Origin: Rhizoclosmatium globosum
Taxonomy: Eukaryota; Chytridiomycota; Chytridiomycetes; Chytridiales; Chytriomycetaceae
Length of the DNA stretch: 64,000 nt
Assembly (NCBI GenBank): GCA_002104985.1
Contig: MCGO01000092.1
Coordinates: 96,929-160,928, forward strand
Direction: 5' to 3'
The notes below the pieces were generated by a model, which worked only from the letters and a program-made list of their open reading frames with translations, was not told where the DNA came from and ran no database searches. Made by a program: the position numbers and the translations under genes. Of this stretch, positions 46,255 through 57,142 are shown one piece after another (position 1 is the stretch's first letter; each line of letters begins with the position of its first letter).

Positions 46255-47750
46255 ATGAGTGAGGAGGGAATCGAGTCATCGTTCAAGATCAAGGACATTG
46301 GCGATGGAGCGCGGATGTTAACGCAGCAAGAGAATGGGCCGTGTCCGTTGCTAGCGATAGTTGAGTAGTTGGTTGGGATACCCTAGCTGAGGCAGTTACT
46401 AACACTCACTACTCACCATCACTAGGCCAATATTCTCCTTCTTCGCGGCGACATTTCAATCAAGGCCGAGCAGTCGAGCATCAGCCTCGAATCGCTGATT
46501 GGACTCATTGGCGACTTTCTGCTTCGACGGGGCGTTGAACTGTCGCCATCCATTCTGCATCTTTTGTCCGTTGCCCAGTTTGGCCTCGATGTCAATGTCA
46601 AGTTCGACTCGGTTCGCGGCTTTGAAGACGCGGCGCCGGTCCACCTGTTTTCTGCGTGCAACATTGATTTGGTGCATGGTTGGATTCCGGATTTGGATTT
46701 GGATTTGGTTTCGGATTTGGTGTCGGTGTCGGTGTCGGATTTGGCGATACCTGCAGATGGTCCGTCGGGTGGTAGTGCTGCGTTGTTGGATTCAAAGGAT
46801 TCAAAGGACTCGCCTCAACGAGGAATCGGTGGCTTTGCGGAACTTGTATCCTACAACCACCTCATGGAAGCGGTTCGAACTCTGTCTCATTTTAATAGCA
46901 CCCTCTCAAACTAATCTCCTCTTTGAAATAGTTGGTGGACGCCGAAGTCGCTGCAATCGAACTCTCGGGAATGAAGGATTCCGCTGTTGCCGACATGGAT
47001 ACTTCACCCGTTGCTGAAGGAAAGAAACCTGTCACTGCAGAAAGCACAAGTGAACTAGAAAAACATGCTGCGCTGGAAAAAAGAATGAATCTTGGTGCAG
47101 GTGAGAGATCCAGTCTCACACTCAGATGATGGTCGTAACTCTCTCGCATTCCAGTCGCTCAACAATTTCTTTCATCCACAAGCACTCAATTGACGCGTAC
47201 TGGACTCTCTCAACTATCTTCATCCCTTCAGCCAAACTCACTCTCTGTCCTCTTCAGAAACAACCACTTTTCTACTCTCATAAATCACGCCCAACTCGGA
47301 CTCTTTACCCTCGTCACCGACGAAGGTTTCCTCACAAAGAAATGTATTTGGGAATCCCTGTCTCTCGATGGTGACTCCATGTTTGTCGATGCAAAATTCA
47401 ATGCCTATGTACCTACTGCAAGCGATGAAGCAATGGAGACAGTCAATATTGACGGCGTCGATGTGGCTGAACAGGAACGTGCGTGGAAAGCGATTGTTGA
47501 TGGAGATGTCGGTGGAATGCGTACTCCTCCAGCCCCGCTTCACAATGAAGATGCGGATCTAGCACTTGCCATGCAATTGCAAGACGAAGAAAACCAACAA
47601 CAAGCAGCTGAACAACAACGACGTCAACAACAGCAACAGCAACAGATGCAAGTGTCTCAACAAGCATCCCCTGCTGCTACAACAAGACCTTCCCCTGCGG
47701 CTCCCGTCAAACAAAAGAAAGAATCAAAGGAGGATTGTTTGCTCATGTAA
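46255..47750 (+). CDS. MINDY-type Lys48-specific deubiquitinase
   Basis: Exons 46255-46359, 46426-46872, 46932-47100 and 47155-47750 give 438 residues. The catalytic cysteine lies in QQENGPCPLLAI and the catalytic histidine in LFRNNHFST. Other MINDY blocks are GLDVNVKFDS, LVHGWIPD, VSYNHLMEA, QLTRTGLSQL and LVTDEGFL. The family trims Lys48-linked polyubiquitin in the cytosol. Toward the C-terminus there is an acidic motif (LALAMQLQDEE) that fits a ubiquitin-interacting helix, then a Gln-rich run. The protein ends DCLLM, a CaaX-type prenylation signal, so membrane anchoring is likely. Donors of introns 1 and 2 are gttgag and gttcga, weaker than usual, but both joins keep phase. Confidence 0.87.
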
Positions 47751-47838
47751 TACTATACTATTATGTATGAATGAATGATAAAAAATGAAATAAACTACAA
47801 ATCGAATAATTATATGATGTTGTAACAGATTTGATGAA

Positions 47839-49525
47839 CTACATTGTCTTTTTCGCAATTCCAACTATCGCGGCTGTAGTATTAGTTGTGGATGTTGGAG
47901 TTGTGGTTGACGTGGTTGAAGTTGTGGTTGAAGTTGTGGTTGACGTGGTCGAAGTCGTGGTCGAGGTGGTCGAAGTTGTCGTGCTAGTTGTGGTTGACGT
48001 CGTAGTACTAGTAGTGGTTGAAGTTGTTGTCGTTTTAGTAGTAGTTGTAGTAGTTGTCGTGGTTTTCGTCGTTGTTGTAGTTGTGCTAGTCGTAGTAGTT
48101 GTCGTGGTTGTAGCTGTCACAGGCAACACAGCATAACACTAAACATCTCCATAAGCGATACGACAAAAAAAAATCAAAAGTAAAGTGTCCCAAGATACAT
48201 ACCCCTCCCCACAAGTTGGACCACAACTTTTGAACCGTGTAAGTATTCCCCTTCCCATCTGAAAGCTGGTCTTGGATCGCATTACCTAATTGGTTTGTTT
48301 CCGCATTAATACTGCTTTTATACAACCCTCAAAAAGAGCAGGAGAAGGGAATGAAATCTTACAAATATCACCAATTTCACCTCCAGATTTCGAATACCAC
48401 GCAATCGGGAACTTAAGGTATGGGTTCTGTCCGACAGCCGGGTTCGTGATGGATTCGGCAAGTTCATGACTAACTACACTTTGCAGGTTCGCCAATGGGT
48501 CGTCATTGTCTCCGCACCCGCCATAACAGTCTCCCGTTTGGTCTGGGTGAACACCATAATATAAGTACGGAGTTCCAGGGATATTAAAGCTCTGAATATT
48601 GATTGATCCTTTTTTTTTTTTTTTAATATTGTAATATGATTGTTTTTGTGAGGGGAAGGGGAAACAAAGGGCGTTTCGAGTTCAAAACGTGCAACAATAA
48701 GAGGGGGTTCGTTATTGTACCATGATATCCGCAGAAGTCAACGCACGACCATCCACCTGCTTGAGTCACAGATGTTGTTGGATTGAGGAAAATTGGGAAG
48801 TATGTGTTGGGCGTTGGGAAAATGATTCTGCTTTTAACTAAGCTGACGAGGTATGGTTGGATATCCTTAACGTCATCCAAAGAGCTCTTTATATTGTTTG
48901 TTTCTACGTAGGAGCGGTTATAAGAGCCATGGCCAATCTTTTGGGCTGGGACACTGTATGCAGAGACTGTATTGTTGTGTATGTGTTTTGTTGGGTTAAA
49001 CGAATCGTTAAAAAAATATGCATGCTTAACGCGTGTCCATGTATGTAGAATTTGTAAGGAATTTGAGGAATGCGGCCATTTCGTTTTGATAGTATGTGTT
49101 GGCGCCATAAAAGATTGGATTCCTGGGTTTGAAAAAATAGAAAACATTAAGAAAGAGAGTTCGAGCAAGAGATATACTTGGATATAAGTAAAATTCCGGT
49201 GAGAATGAGGGGCAAGTTTTCGAGGAGAATATGTGATAATGAAGGGTGGCGTTCTAATTACTCACACGACAATGTTTCCAATCACAGGCCCCGTGTAATA
49301 CTTTAACAAATTATTAGGAGTCGGAACAGCTGGAGCTGCACCCGCAACAGCAGCATTCCCAAGAACAGTGAGCGTGGTGGTAGGTTCTCCAAGCAGTTCG
49401 CGTCCTATATTGTTGAAAATGTTGGCAAACGAAAGCATTTCAGCTTGCGTGTCGCCAGTCACAGCATGGACTGTGGGCCCAGCACATATGAGGAGAGTAA
49501 TGAAGGCAATGGTAGCTCGAAGCAT
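47839..49525 (-). CDS. Secreted EXORDIUM/PHI-1-like protein with poly-Thr tail
   Basis: Minus-strand exons 49525-49266, 49122-49031, 48966-48721, 48608-48363, 48285-48203 and 48138-47839 give 408 residues. A signal peptide (MLRATIAFITLLICAGPTVHA) is followed by LLKYYTGPVIGNIVV, NPIFYGANTYY, the VDFCGYHGT motif, CYGGCG, SHELAESITNPAV and GGEIGDICNAI. All are shared with the gene at 44820-46190, so the two are paralogues. The last exon is almost pure Thr with Ser, a likely O-mannosylated wall stalk. The intron before exon 4 ends in a long poly-A/T tract (48609-48626). Extracellular; the biochemical function of the family is not established. Confidence 0.68.
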
Positions 49526-49725
49526 TTTTGTAAACCCTCCGTTGTCTTTTTTTGTTGGTTGATTATTATCCCCCGTTTGTCTTTTGCTATGTGATTCTTT
49601 CAGGATTTACATCCGAACAAGAGACTTGGAAATCTCTTTGTCGGCCATTCGGATAAAGCGATTCTAAACAAAAAAATATATATAAAATAATAATATAAAA
49701 ACGAGACCAGATATATTCATTTGAA

Positions 49726-50489
49726 TTACATGAAAAAAGCGATAACTCCACCAAGCAAAACAGCTGGAGCAACGGAAAAGGCACTGCTGGCGGCCTTGGT
49801 GGTAGTAGCAGCAGCAGCACCAGTGGCAATTGGAACTGCAGTGGAGGTCTTCAAAAGAACAGGACCCTGATCAGTGGCAGATGGAGTGCTGTTGGTCTTG
49901 AAGAATTCTATTGAAAATATTAATATTAGAACAGCAGCCCGTTTGGATTAGAACCCTGACGTGTCATTCACTTCCATCCTTTCCCGAAAAACATGATCAT
50001 TTGCATTGTCGTTTCCATAATACATTCGTTACAATTGAGGTTATTTGGTAGCAATTGATTCCAATCGATTCTTATCCTTCCTTTCCTTCCTTTCGTTTGG
50101 AGATGTGCAAGGGTGTCAAAATCACCTTGGCACACGGAGTCAGCAAGCCCCTGCTCAACAGTGCTGGCAACAAGAGTACCCGCGAGTGATCCTTCGTTGC
50201 AACGACAGGCTGGTGGGTGTTTTGAGAAGGTGGATGTGACAGGTGTTGTTTGAAGGATAGAAAATCAGAGTTAGCGAATGATCACGGCATAAGCAAGGCA
50301 GTAAGTAAGCAACTTGTTACCAGCACAGACTTGGCCTGGCGCTGGGTTGTAGCACAATGGCGTAAGGGTGATGCCGCAGCTGTTTGGGTATGGGGTGATT
50401 CGGCACTGCGTTGGCCAGTCCGCACAGGTCGTGAAGGCTGCCATCGTTGATGAGGCGAGAACTGCTGCGGAGATTAAGGCGAATTGCAT
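49726..50489 (-). CDS. Small Cys-rich GPI-type secreted protein
   Basis: Minus-strand exons 50489-50321, 50209-50126 and 49907-49726 give 144 residues, all phases kept. A signal peptide (MQFALISAAVLASSTMAAF) is followed by a domain with seven to eight cysteines (TTCADWPTQC, SCGI, LCYNPAPGQVCA, ACRCNEGS, SVCQ). A Thr/Ala-rich segment and a hydrophobic C-terminus (SVAPAVLLGGVIAFFM) follow, fitting a GPI signal. The Cys pattern recalls CFEM and related fungal surface modules but does not match strictly. Probably a plasma-membrane or wall protein. Confidence 0.65.
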
Positions 50490-50679
50490 CTTGGTATTAA
50501 TGGTGGTGGCTGGCAGAGGTTTTTTGTGTTTTCTTTTTCTTGTTGAGTAATTCCAGAATTGGAAGAAGAAATGGAAACGAAAGAAGGAACGGCGGAGAAA
50601 GGAAGCCCCGTTCTAGAAGCCGTATCACAATTCACCCATTACTAGGAAAAAATAGGATTTGAATAACAATACGGATTGC

Positions 50680-53160
50680 ATGGACGCTGCCGCAGACGAA
50701 TCAAAAGAAAAAACACGCGTGTCTGTCACAGCTGCACCGAAGAAAGACGTGACTGTTAAACCAGGCCGGCCGCGACGTCAAGTCGAAGATACTTTCTTCT
50801 CACTTGATATGGCGGCCGTGTCTGCTGCTCCTCAACCTCGCCCCGGAGTAAGACATACCTAAACTCAAACTCAAAACACAATTTCTGATATATATACAGT
50901 CCGGACGCTCGGAAGCTTTCTTTGTCGACCCTTCAGACCCAAATCCCCCACAACATCAATCCGGTAGTAATCAACCCGAAAATGCCGAACAGTCTGCCAC
51001 AAATTCGAACGGCAACATTGATTCTGATCAGCAAGCTTCAGTGAATGTGGATGCCGCGCGTATTGAGCAACTTGTAATTCAGCTTGCTTCAGACCCTCGC
51101 GCTGCACTTAAAACAACTCTTCTTGACACCCCACCTCCGTTTGGCGCAAAAGACTTTTCGGTCCTTATCGATCAAGTGCTCAAGCAAGTCGCGGTTGAGA
51201 TGGGCGTCAACATCCGTGACGTCGCCGCGGCTCATGTTCCTGGCGCCGTTGCTTCCAAAAAGGACTCTCCAAACAACCAACTTGGTCTAACTCCAGCCCA
51301 AATGTCTCTCAAAATCAAAACTCTGAGCTACACAAACACGGAACTGGGAAAGAAGCTTGAAATTGCAAACAACAGCATCAGTTCTCTCATTTCTCGTATT
51401 GCGGAGCTAGAGGGTGAAAAATGTGCCGCTTTGCTTATTGTTGAGCGCATCAAGAAGGAAAACGGTGCATTAGAGTTGCGTGCCAAAACAGCTGAGGGTG
51501 CTGTCAATGCATATAATCAAGAATTCAAGCAGAGTGTGGAAGCTTTTCAGCAACAACTCATTCAAAATCATTCTATTCCTGTAGAAACTGCTACTGAAGG
51601 GCCAAATGCAGAAACCCCTGCGAACACTGATGCGCCAAATGATAACCCCACACCATCGTCGATAGAATCCATGCCAAAAATCATCTCTGTAAAGCTACAT
51701 CAAAGTACAGCTCCGCCATCTATCGCTTCCACTAAAATCACGCCGAAACATAAGTCAAGAAAGTTGACATTCACTGACTTTTCGTCCGATGAAGGCAGCG
51801 CATATAACTCTGAAATGGAACAAGAGGGTTATGCAAGTTAGTATTCATTTCTCTTTGAGCCATCATAATTTAATGAATTGTAGGTGATGACCCCACCAAA
51901 ATCACAAAAAGGTTATACATGATACTGCAAAAATGCTCGCAGCCAAGAAGAAATTTGATCCGCCGACTATACTCTCTGTTGGATTGAAAGCATGTTTGGA
52001 GAAAGAAGAGCTGCTGTGGTATGGATCTCGTTGTTTACAGTACCCATTTTAACACCAATGCCAGTAACCCCAACTCACCAATCAATCCAACCACTCGGTC
52101 GGTTCCACCCAATCCAAACTCTTTACCAGCAACTTCGTATCGCCCCTCTAACACCGTCCCACGTCTTGCGCATCAGTCCACTGATCACGTACACCACCTT
52201 TCAAACGTCCTCTCCGCTCAAACCCAGCAACTCCTCTCTGCAACTACCCCACAAGAATACCTACGAATTCTACACACCCAATTAGAAGGAATGACCCACT
52301 CCCTCCACGAAACCCTCGACGCCCTCGCCGAAGAACGGCGCATCCGCGAGACTTGGCGAGCACGCTGGGAGAAAGCAAGTTGGGAGCTCAAAAAAGAAAT
52401 CACGAAACGGAAAAAGGAGGCGGAAGAGCGGGAAGGATGGAGGTATCGCGGAACATACCTTGTCAATGCGTTGGAGCCTATCGGCAGTTATCGTGGGACT
52501 GTTGATATGCTGGAAGATGTTATGGGGACTATGGGTGTTGGAGGGGGTGGGATCCATCAACACCCTTCTTCACACTATTCTGGGCGAAACAGTCCAACAA
52601 AGATGCGGATTGTGGAGACTGGAGATCATTACCCGAAGTTGACTGGGACTCTGCCGCATACAAGTGAATTTTTACATCGTCCCATGATGGGTAACTTTGT
52701 GGATGATCCGGACGCAGGAGATCGTTGGGAGAGTCGGGCGCGAAGCGTGAACTCTGGACATACGAATCGGCCAAGATATCAGTCGAATATTTCATCACCA
52801 AACGATGCGAATCGACAACGTTTTACTTTGGGACAAGGTTCTGGTGACAAGAAAGGAAACTCAACTACTCGAATTCCAACCGCCAAGACTGAAATTAATG
52901 CCGAGTACATGACATTTACGGACCCGCGATTAGTGGAAGTTGCTAGTTCCAAGTATACACCTTCGATTGCATCTTCTGGATCGTTTGCGTCAGGACTTAC
53001 GGGGAGTCGAAAGGGTTCCAAGAAAGCCAATTATTCGGTCCCATCAGTTTCTTCTGTCGTTCCGTTTGAGAATCCATTGATTAAGAAAAGGTTTAGAAAA
53101 AAGTCACCAGCTTCTGCCGGTTTACAGGTTCATTGGGGAACATCAGATCGTATTCTCTAG
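50680..53160 (+). CDS. Coiled-coil protein of unknown function, with apparent frameshift
   Basis: Exons 50680-50847, 50900-51836, 51894-52018 and 52065-53160. The first part is disordered and acidic with a predicted helical block (VDAARIEQLVIQLASDP, FSVLIDQVLKQVAVEMGV). A long coiled coil follows (about 51290-51570), then a Ser/Thr-rich linker and, in exon 4, a second strongly charged coiled coil (LAEERRIRETWRARWEKASWELKKEI). The C-terminus is basic and Ser-rich. Exon 3 changes frame at the A-run 51906-51910. Six As in place of five would read DDPTKITKK followed by VIHDTAKMLAAKKK and join exon 4 in phase. I treat exons 1-4 as one gene with a probable 1-base deletion or sequencing error. No known family is recognised. 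Confidence 0.55.
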
Positions 53161-53192
53161 TGTATTGATTTCATAAAATAATAATAAACAAC

Positions 53193-53824
53193 TTATAAAA
53201 TTAACGAAAGAATGACCAATACTGTAAAAGCACCTCCTGTAGCCAACCGAATCCCAGCGGAAGTTGTCGCAATGTTCAAGGAGGCTGAAGTACTTAAAGC
53301 GGCAGCACCTGCCGTCGATAAACTGCTTGCGACAACAGGTTTGCAATACTTATGATGCGATAAAAACGAATAAGCTTTCAAAAATAAAATGCGTCATATG
53401 ATTCTTTACCTGAGCAATCTGACTGGATAAGTTTCTCGCAACCCCCAATCCTGTAGCCATATCCGCACTGGAGCAGTTCTTGTTCAAACACGGACCAAAG
53501 TTATTCGCGAGAGTTTTGTTTGATCCAGTCGATATTGAGCAAAAAGTAGCCAGGAATGAGGTGTCAACAGGAGTATTTGGATCTCCCGATACGCACTATG
53601 ATTTATCCCCGTTAGTAAGATGCAAGTGGAAACCCAAATAACGAAGGGATAGGTGTGATACTTACTCCAATGAAGCACTTTGGAACAGTAGCAAAACCTG
53701 TCAAAAGCGAGGTTGTTGTTGGATCCGCGGCTCGCGCTGCAATGCCCATAGGTGATACGGCAGCCCAAGTAACGCCTGAAGTGAAGAATATCGCAAGGAG
53801 GAGGAGTCCAATTGATGAGGCCAT
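53193..53824 (-). CDS. Small Cys-rich GPI-type secreted protein (CFEM-like)
   Basis: Minus-strand exons 53824-53666, 53595-53410 and 53348-53193 give 166 residues. A signal peptide (MASSIGLLLLAIFFTSGVTWA) precedes a Cys-bearing region: PKCFIG, CVSGDPN, ATFCSIS, GPCLNKNCSSAD, YCKP. This is followed by a Ser/Ala/Thr stretch and a hydrophobic end (GAFTVLVILSLIL). The spacing C-x-C-x-C-xxx-C resembles a CFEM module with a GPI tail. Likely surface-located; CFEM proteins elsewhere bind haem or act in adhesion, which cannot be inferred here. Confidence 0.65.
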
Positions 53825-53934
53825 TCTTCACAACTGACAATTTCAGAATGATAGCAAAAAAATGACAGAGAGAGTCAGCGAAAAATACGCGATTTTATTC
53901 CAAAACGATAAAGAAATATATTAAGAAGTCAAAG

Positions 53935-54541
53935 TTACATCCAGAATGCTGCAGCAAGCATACCAGCAAAGACAACCCCGGACGCAGCCTTGAAACCGGC
54001 AGAAGTAGCAGTACCAGTCTGGGCAGCTGAAGGAGAGGCAGCAGCACCACCAGTAGCAGCTGGGGACGCGGAAGGTGGTGCAGCGATGAGGATGGTAGTA
54101 CATGCCGACGCAATCTGAACAGCCTGGGTGTTGAAAGTCATCATTTGCTGCAGAGCAGTGGCAGCATCCGTTGAGCTACACGTGTTTGTCACAGAGCAAG
54201 TCGCGGCAGTTCCAGAGAACTGAGCAAGGAGAGTCGAGTTGGTCTACATAAGAGTGGGAATAAAACGCGTACGTGTCAAATATGTCAAACACAGCAAAAA
54301 AAGTAGATTTTGAACTTACGACAATGTTACAGAACTGGGTGGCAAGCTGGGAGTTGACAGCTGAGGTTCCTGGCAAAAGACACGAGAGGAAGCACATTGG
54401 GAAGGTGCCCAAGAGGTTTTGAATGTCAGACAAGGTCATTATGGTTCCCGCAGTAGCAGACGCAGAGGCCGATGCATTGGTTGCAGCAAACGCGGTCGAG
54501 ACGGAGACAAGGACGACAAAGAAGGCGCGGATGATTTGCAT
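53935..54541 (-). CDS. CFEM-like GPI-type secreted protein
   Basis: Minus-strand exons 54541-54320 and 54243-53935 give 176 residues. A signal peptide (MQIIRAFFVVLVSVSTAFA) is followed by FPMCFLSCLLPG, TQFCNIV, ATCSVTNTCSS and SACTTIL, a spacing close to CFEM. An Ala/Pro/Ser/Thr stalk follows, then a C-terminal hydrophobic segment (ASGVVFAGMLAAAFWM) fitting a GPI anchor signal. It lies next to a similar gene in the same orientation, suggesting a local family of surface proteins. Confidence 0.68.
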
Positions 54542-54689
54542 GTTTGCTGTTTGGTGGGTGTTAATTTTTTGCTGTTTGGTTTCGTTGGTTTTGTTTTGTA
54601 TTCAAACTTTGACAGCTTGGGCGGGAAAAAAGAAGGCACAAAACAAAGATTGGAGGAAAAAAAGGAGAAGAAAGAAAAAGAAGAAATTC

Positions 54690-57104
54690 CTAATAGTCAG
54701 CGTGATAGGCTCTTGCTGATTCCGCCTCCGCAGCACTCATAGCGGCGGTCTCTGGTAAATTTCCACCCAGCCCGAGGAAAAAGCTCAACTCTTCATTTTC
54801 ACGTTCCTCCTTCAACCCCATCGTATCACGCCAAACACTAACAGGATTGTTCACCACTTCTTCACTGCCCATCAATTCTTTCAAGTCTTCTTTCTCCTTC
54901 TTGGGCTCCATCCACGAAAGTCCCTCTCCATTCGTATTATCCGCCGCATCCAACTTCCCATCCAAAAACTTGGTCCACATTTTATCTTCCGGGTTCACAA
55001 TCATACGCGGGTGGAAAGCCGTCAAGAACGACACGTCGCGTGAGATTTGCCGAGACGCAGCGTCATAGTCAGATACCTTCAATCGTCCCAACGTGGCATC
55101 CCGCGACGCTTCAGCTGCAACCAACAGCGCACCAATATCATTCGACGTGACAACTACATCGCTTCCACCTGCACCCACGCACCAGGTCCCTCCCAAGGTT
55201 TCAAAGAGCGCCATAGCGAGGGCGGGTGGAATCGAATCAGACGCGTTAATGACAAGGTTTTGGTTCCCGACTTCCGCGAGACTCCAGGTGGATGCAGTGT
55301 CCAACCAGTCCATTTGGATAGACGCCGTTTCAGCAAGGTATTTGGCGGCTTCAAAGTGTCCGAGTTTCGAGGCTGACCACAAGTCTTCTTTGAGGTCGGC
55401 TTTGTTGAGGGTGTTGAGAAAATATGGATAATGCGTGCAGAAGAATTTGATGCATGCGAGTCTGTGGGCGGCAATGTTTTGTTTTGCGTCGGTGGCTGTG
55501 AGACCGATTTGGGGGGCAAGGTATTTGTCGGTGATGTGGCAGTATCTATTGAAGTATTAATTTACATTTTCAGGGAGATATGTGATGAAGGGAGGAGTGC
55601 TGTCAAAGGGATGAGTCATTGAGGAAGAAAAAAGGGGGGTGGGATAACGATCAAAGCCACCAAACAAATCACACCTTTTCAAAAGTAGAGTGACGCGGTC
55701 GTTGGCAGAAGATAGAGATCCAATACCAGCAAACATGTTTTCATTTCCTGCTTCAATAGTAGTAGCACTTGCATCAACCTCTTCTTTCGCTGCCAACTCG
55801 AGAATCTCGTGACCCATAATTGGATACCCATTCTGAATAGCCAAAGCAAAGTTTCTCAATTTCAGCTTCATTTCGCCGTCCTGAATCTGTTTTGGAGTTC
55901 TGGCATCGAGCAATTTACGAATCAAATCCATGTAGTTTCGTTCCGACGCCATTTCTCCAGCCATTCTCCATCTCATTGGATACATATCTTCTTCTCCAGA
56001 TTGCATCCAGCCTTCAATAACGCTTGAGAAAGCCGAGTCAAGCAGGTTCTTTTCAGTTGCTTCGAGCAAAATGTGCAGACCACGGTATGTCTTTACAAGG
56101 GCATCGTGATGGCCAGAGAAGCCTCCACGACCGACAAGATACAAGACTAAATCACGGTGACCGTTACTTGCGGCTGCACGGAGCATTTCATTTCCACGGT
56201 CCTGGATAGCTGTTGCACCAACAGGAGTTTCCGATAAGAGAGTGAGAGCACGTAATTTTCCAGTACTCGCAGCAATAATTGAGGCATCAACCTAAAAAGA
56301 GTATTTTTAGGAACTGGTGAAAAAAGAGGCGCACCAAAAAGGTATTCAAGGGGCATCGTCTTTGCTTCAAGGAAAGAAACAAGGAAACGATATTAAATTA
56401 CTTACAATGTAAGGAGTAACTTGTTCCAAGTATTTCTTGAGGATTTGATCCATGATGCGGTGATTCTCTTTGGATAGCTGAACAGCAGAAAGCAGAGTAT
56501 CACGCCAAGACGCGTCATCCAAAATAGCCGACAGATTGAGCAAGGAGTTCTGGCGACTGGCAACAGTCAATGGCGCGTCAGACAGAACTGAGAAGAGGAC
56601 ATCGGCATAAAGCCTTGCGCAAGAGTGGGCCCAGAGAGCACGCAGAACCAGAGTTGAACGCGAGGCAGTTTTCTGATTTGATTGTTGTTGCTGATTGATT
56701 GACAATGTGGCGTAGTAGTCAAAGGCAAGGGCAACGACAGCCTCGGAAAGAAGAGTTGCGGGAAAGCGAGTCAGGGCCTCTTCCTTTGTTCCTCCTTCAT
56801 CGGAACTTGAACTTGAACTTGAACTTGAACCGGAAGTTGTTCCGCAAACACGGGAAACACGTGTCGCCCACGCGTCCACGATCGCCGCGTTGTGTCGCAG
56901 CCAGGCCATCCGAACAACGTCGTTCCGTCCAATGGTCCACATTTGCGAACATGTTTGAACTAGCTCGCTTGGTGACTCAACAAACGAGAATACGAGAGAA
57001 AGTATCGGTTTGGGGAGTTTGTTGGTGATGGATTGCATTGTATTGTGTTGGGTTGGGGCGATTCTTTTTCTTCTTCGCCTCCCCATTCCTTTCATCTCAA
57101 CCAA
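54690..57104 (-). CDS. F-box/ankyrin-like protein
   Basis: Minus-strand exons 57104-56406, 56291-55675 and 55545-54690 give 723 residues; a start at 57038 (MQSITNKLPKPILSLVFSF) is equally possible. The region KLPKPILSLVFSFVESPSELVQTCSQMW looks like an F-box. Then come ankyrin-like units with weak consensus (AAASNGHRDLVLYLVGRGG, LWSASKLGHFEAAKYLAE) in a mainly helical body. Ser, Gln and Glu-rich loops interrupt it; a GAACTT hexamer repeat (about 56804-56830) codes part of the poly-Ser. If the F-box is real, the protein would connect a target to an SCF ubiquitin ligase. Confidence in function is modest. Confidence 0.6.
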
Positions 57105-57142
57105 TGGACAAGAAAAGAAACCACTAATTTAAAAGGAAAAGT

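Noticed and set aside
52019..52040. A 22-bp intron in the coiled-coil gene
   Set aside because: Too short compared with the 44-60 bp minimum elsewhere; a 46-bp intron to 52064 keeps the same frame.
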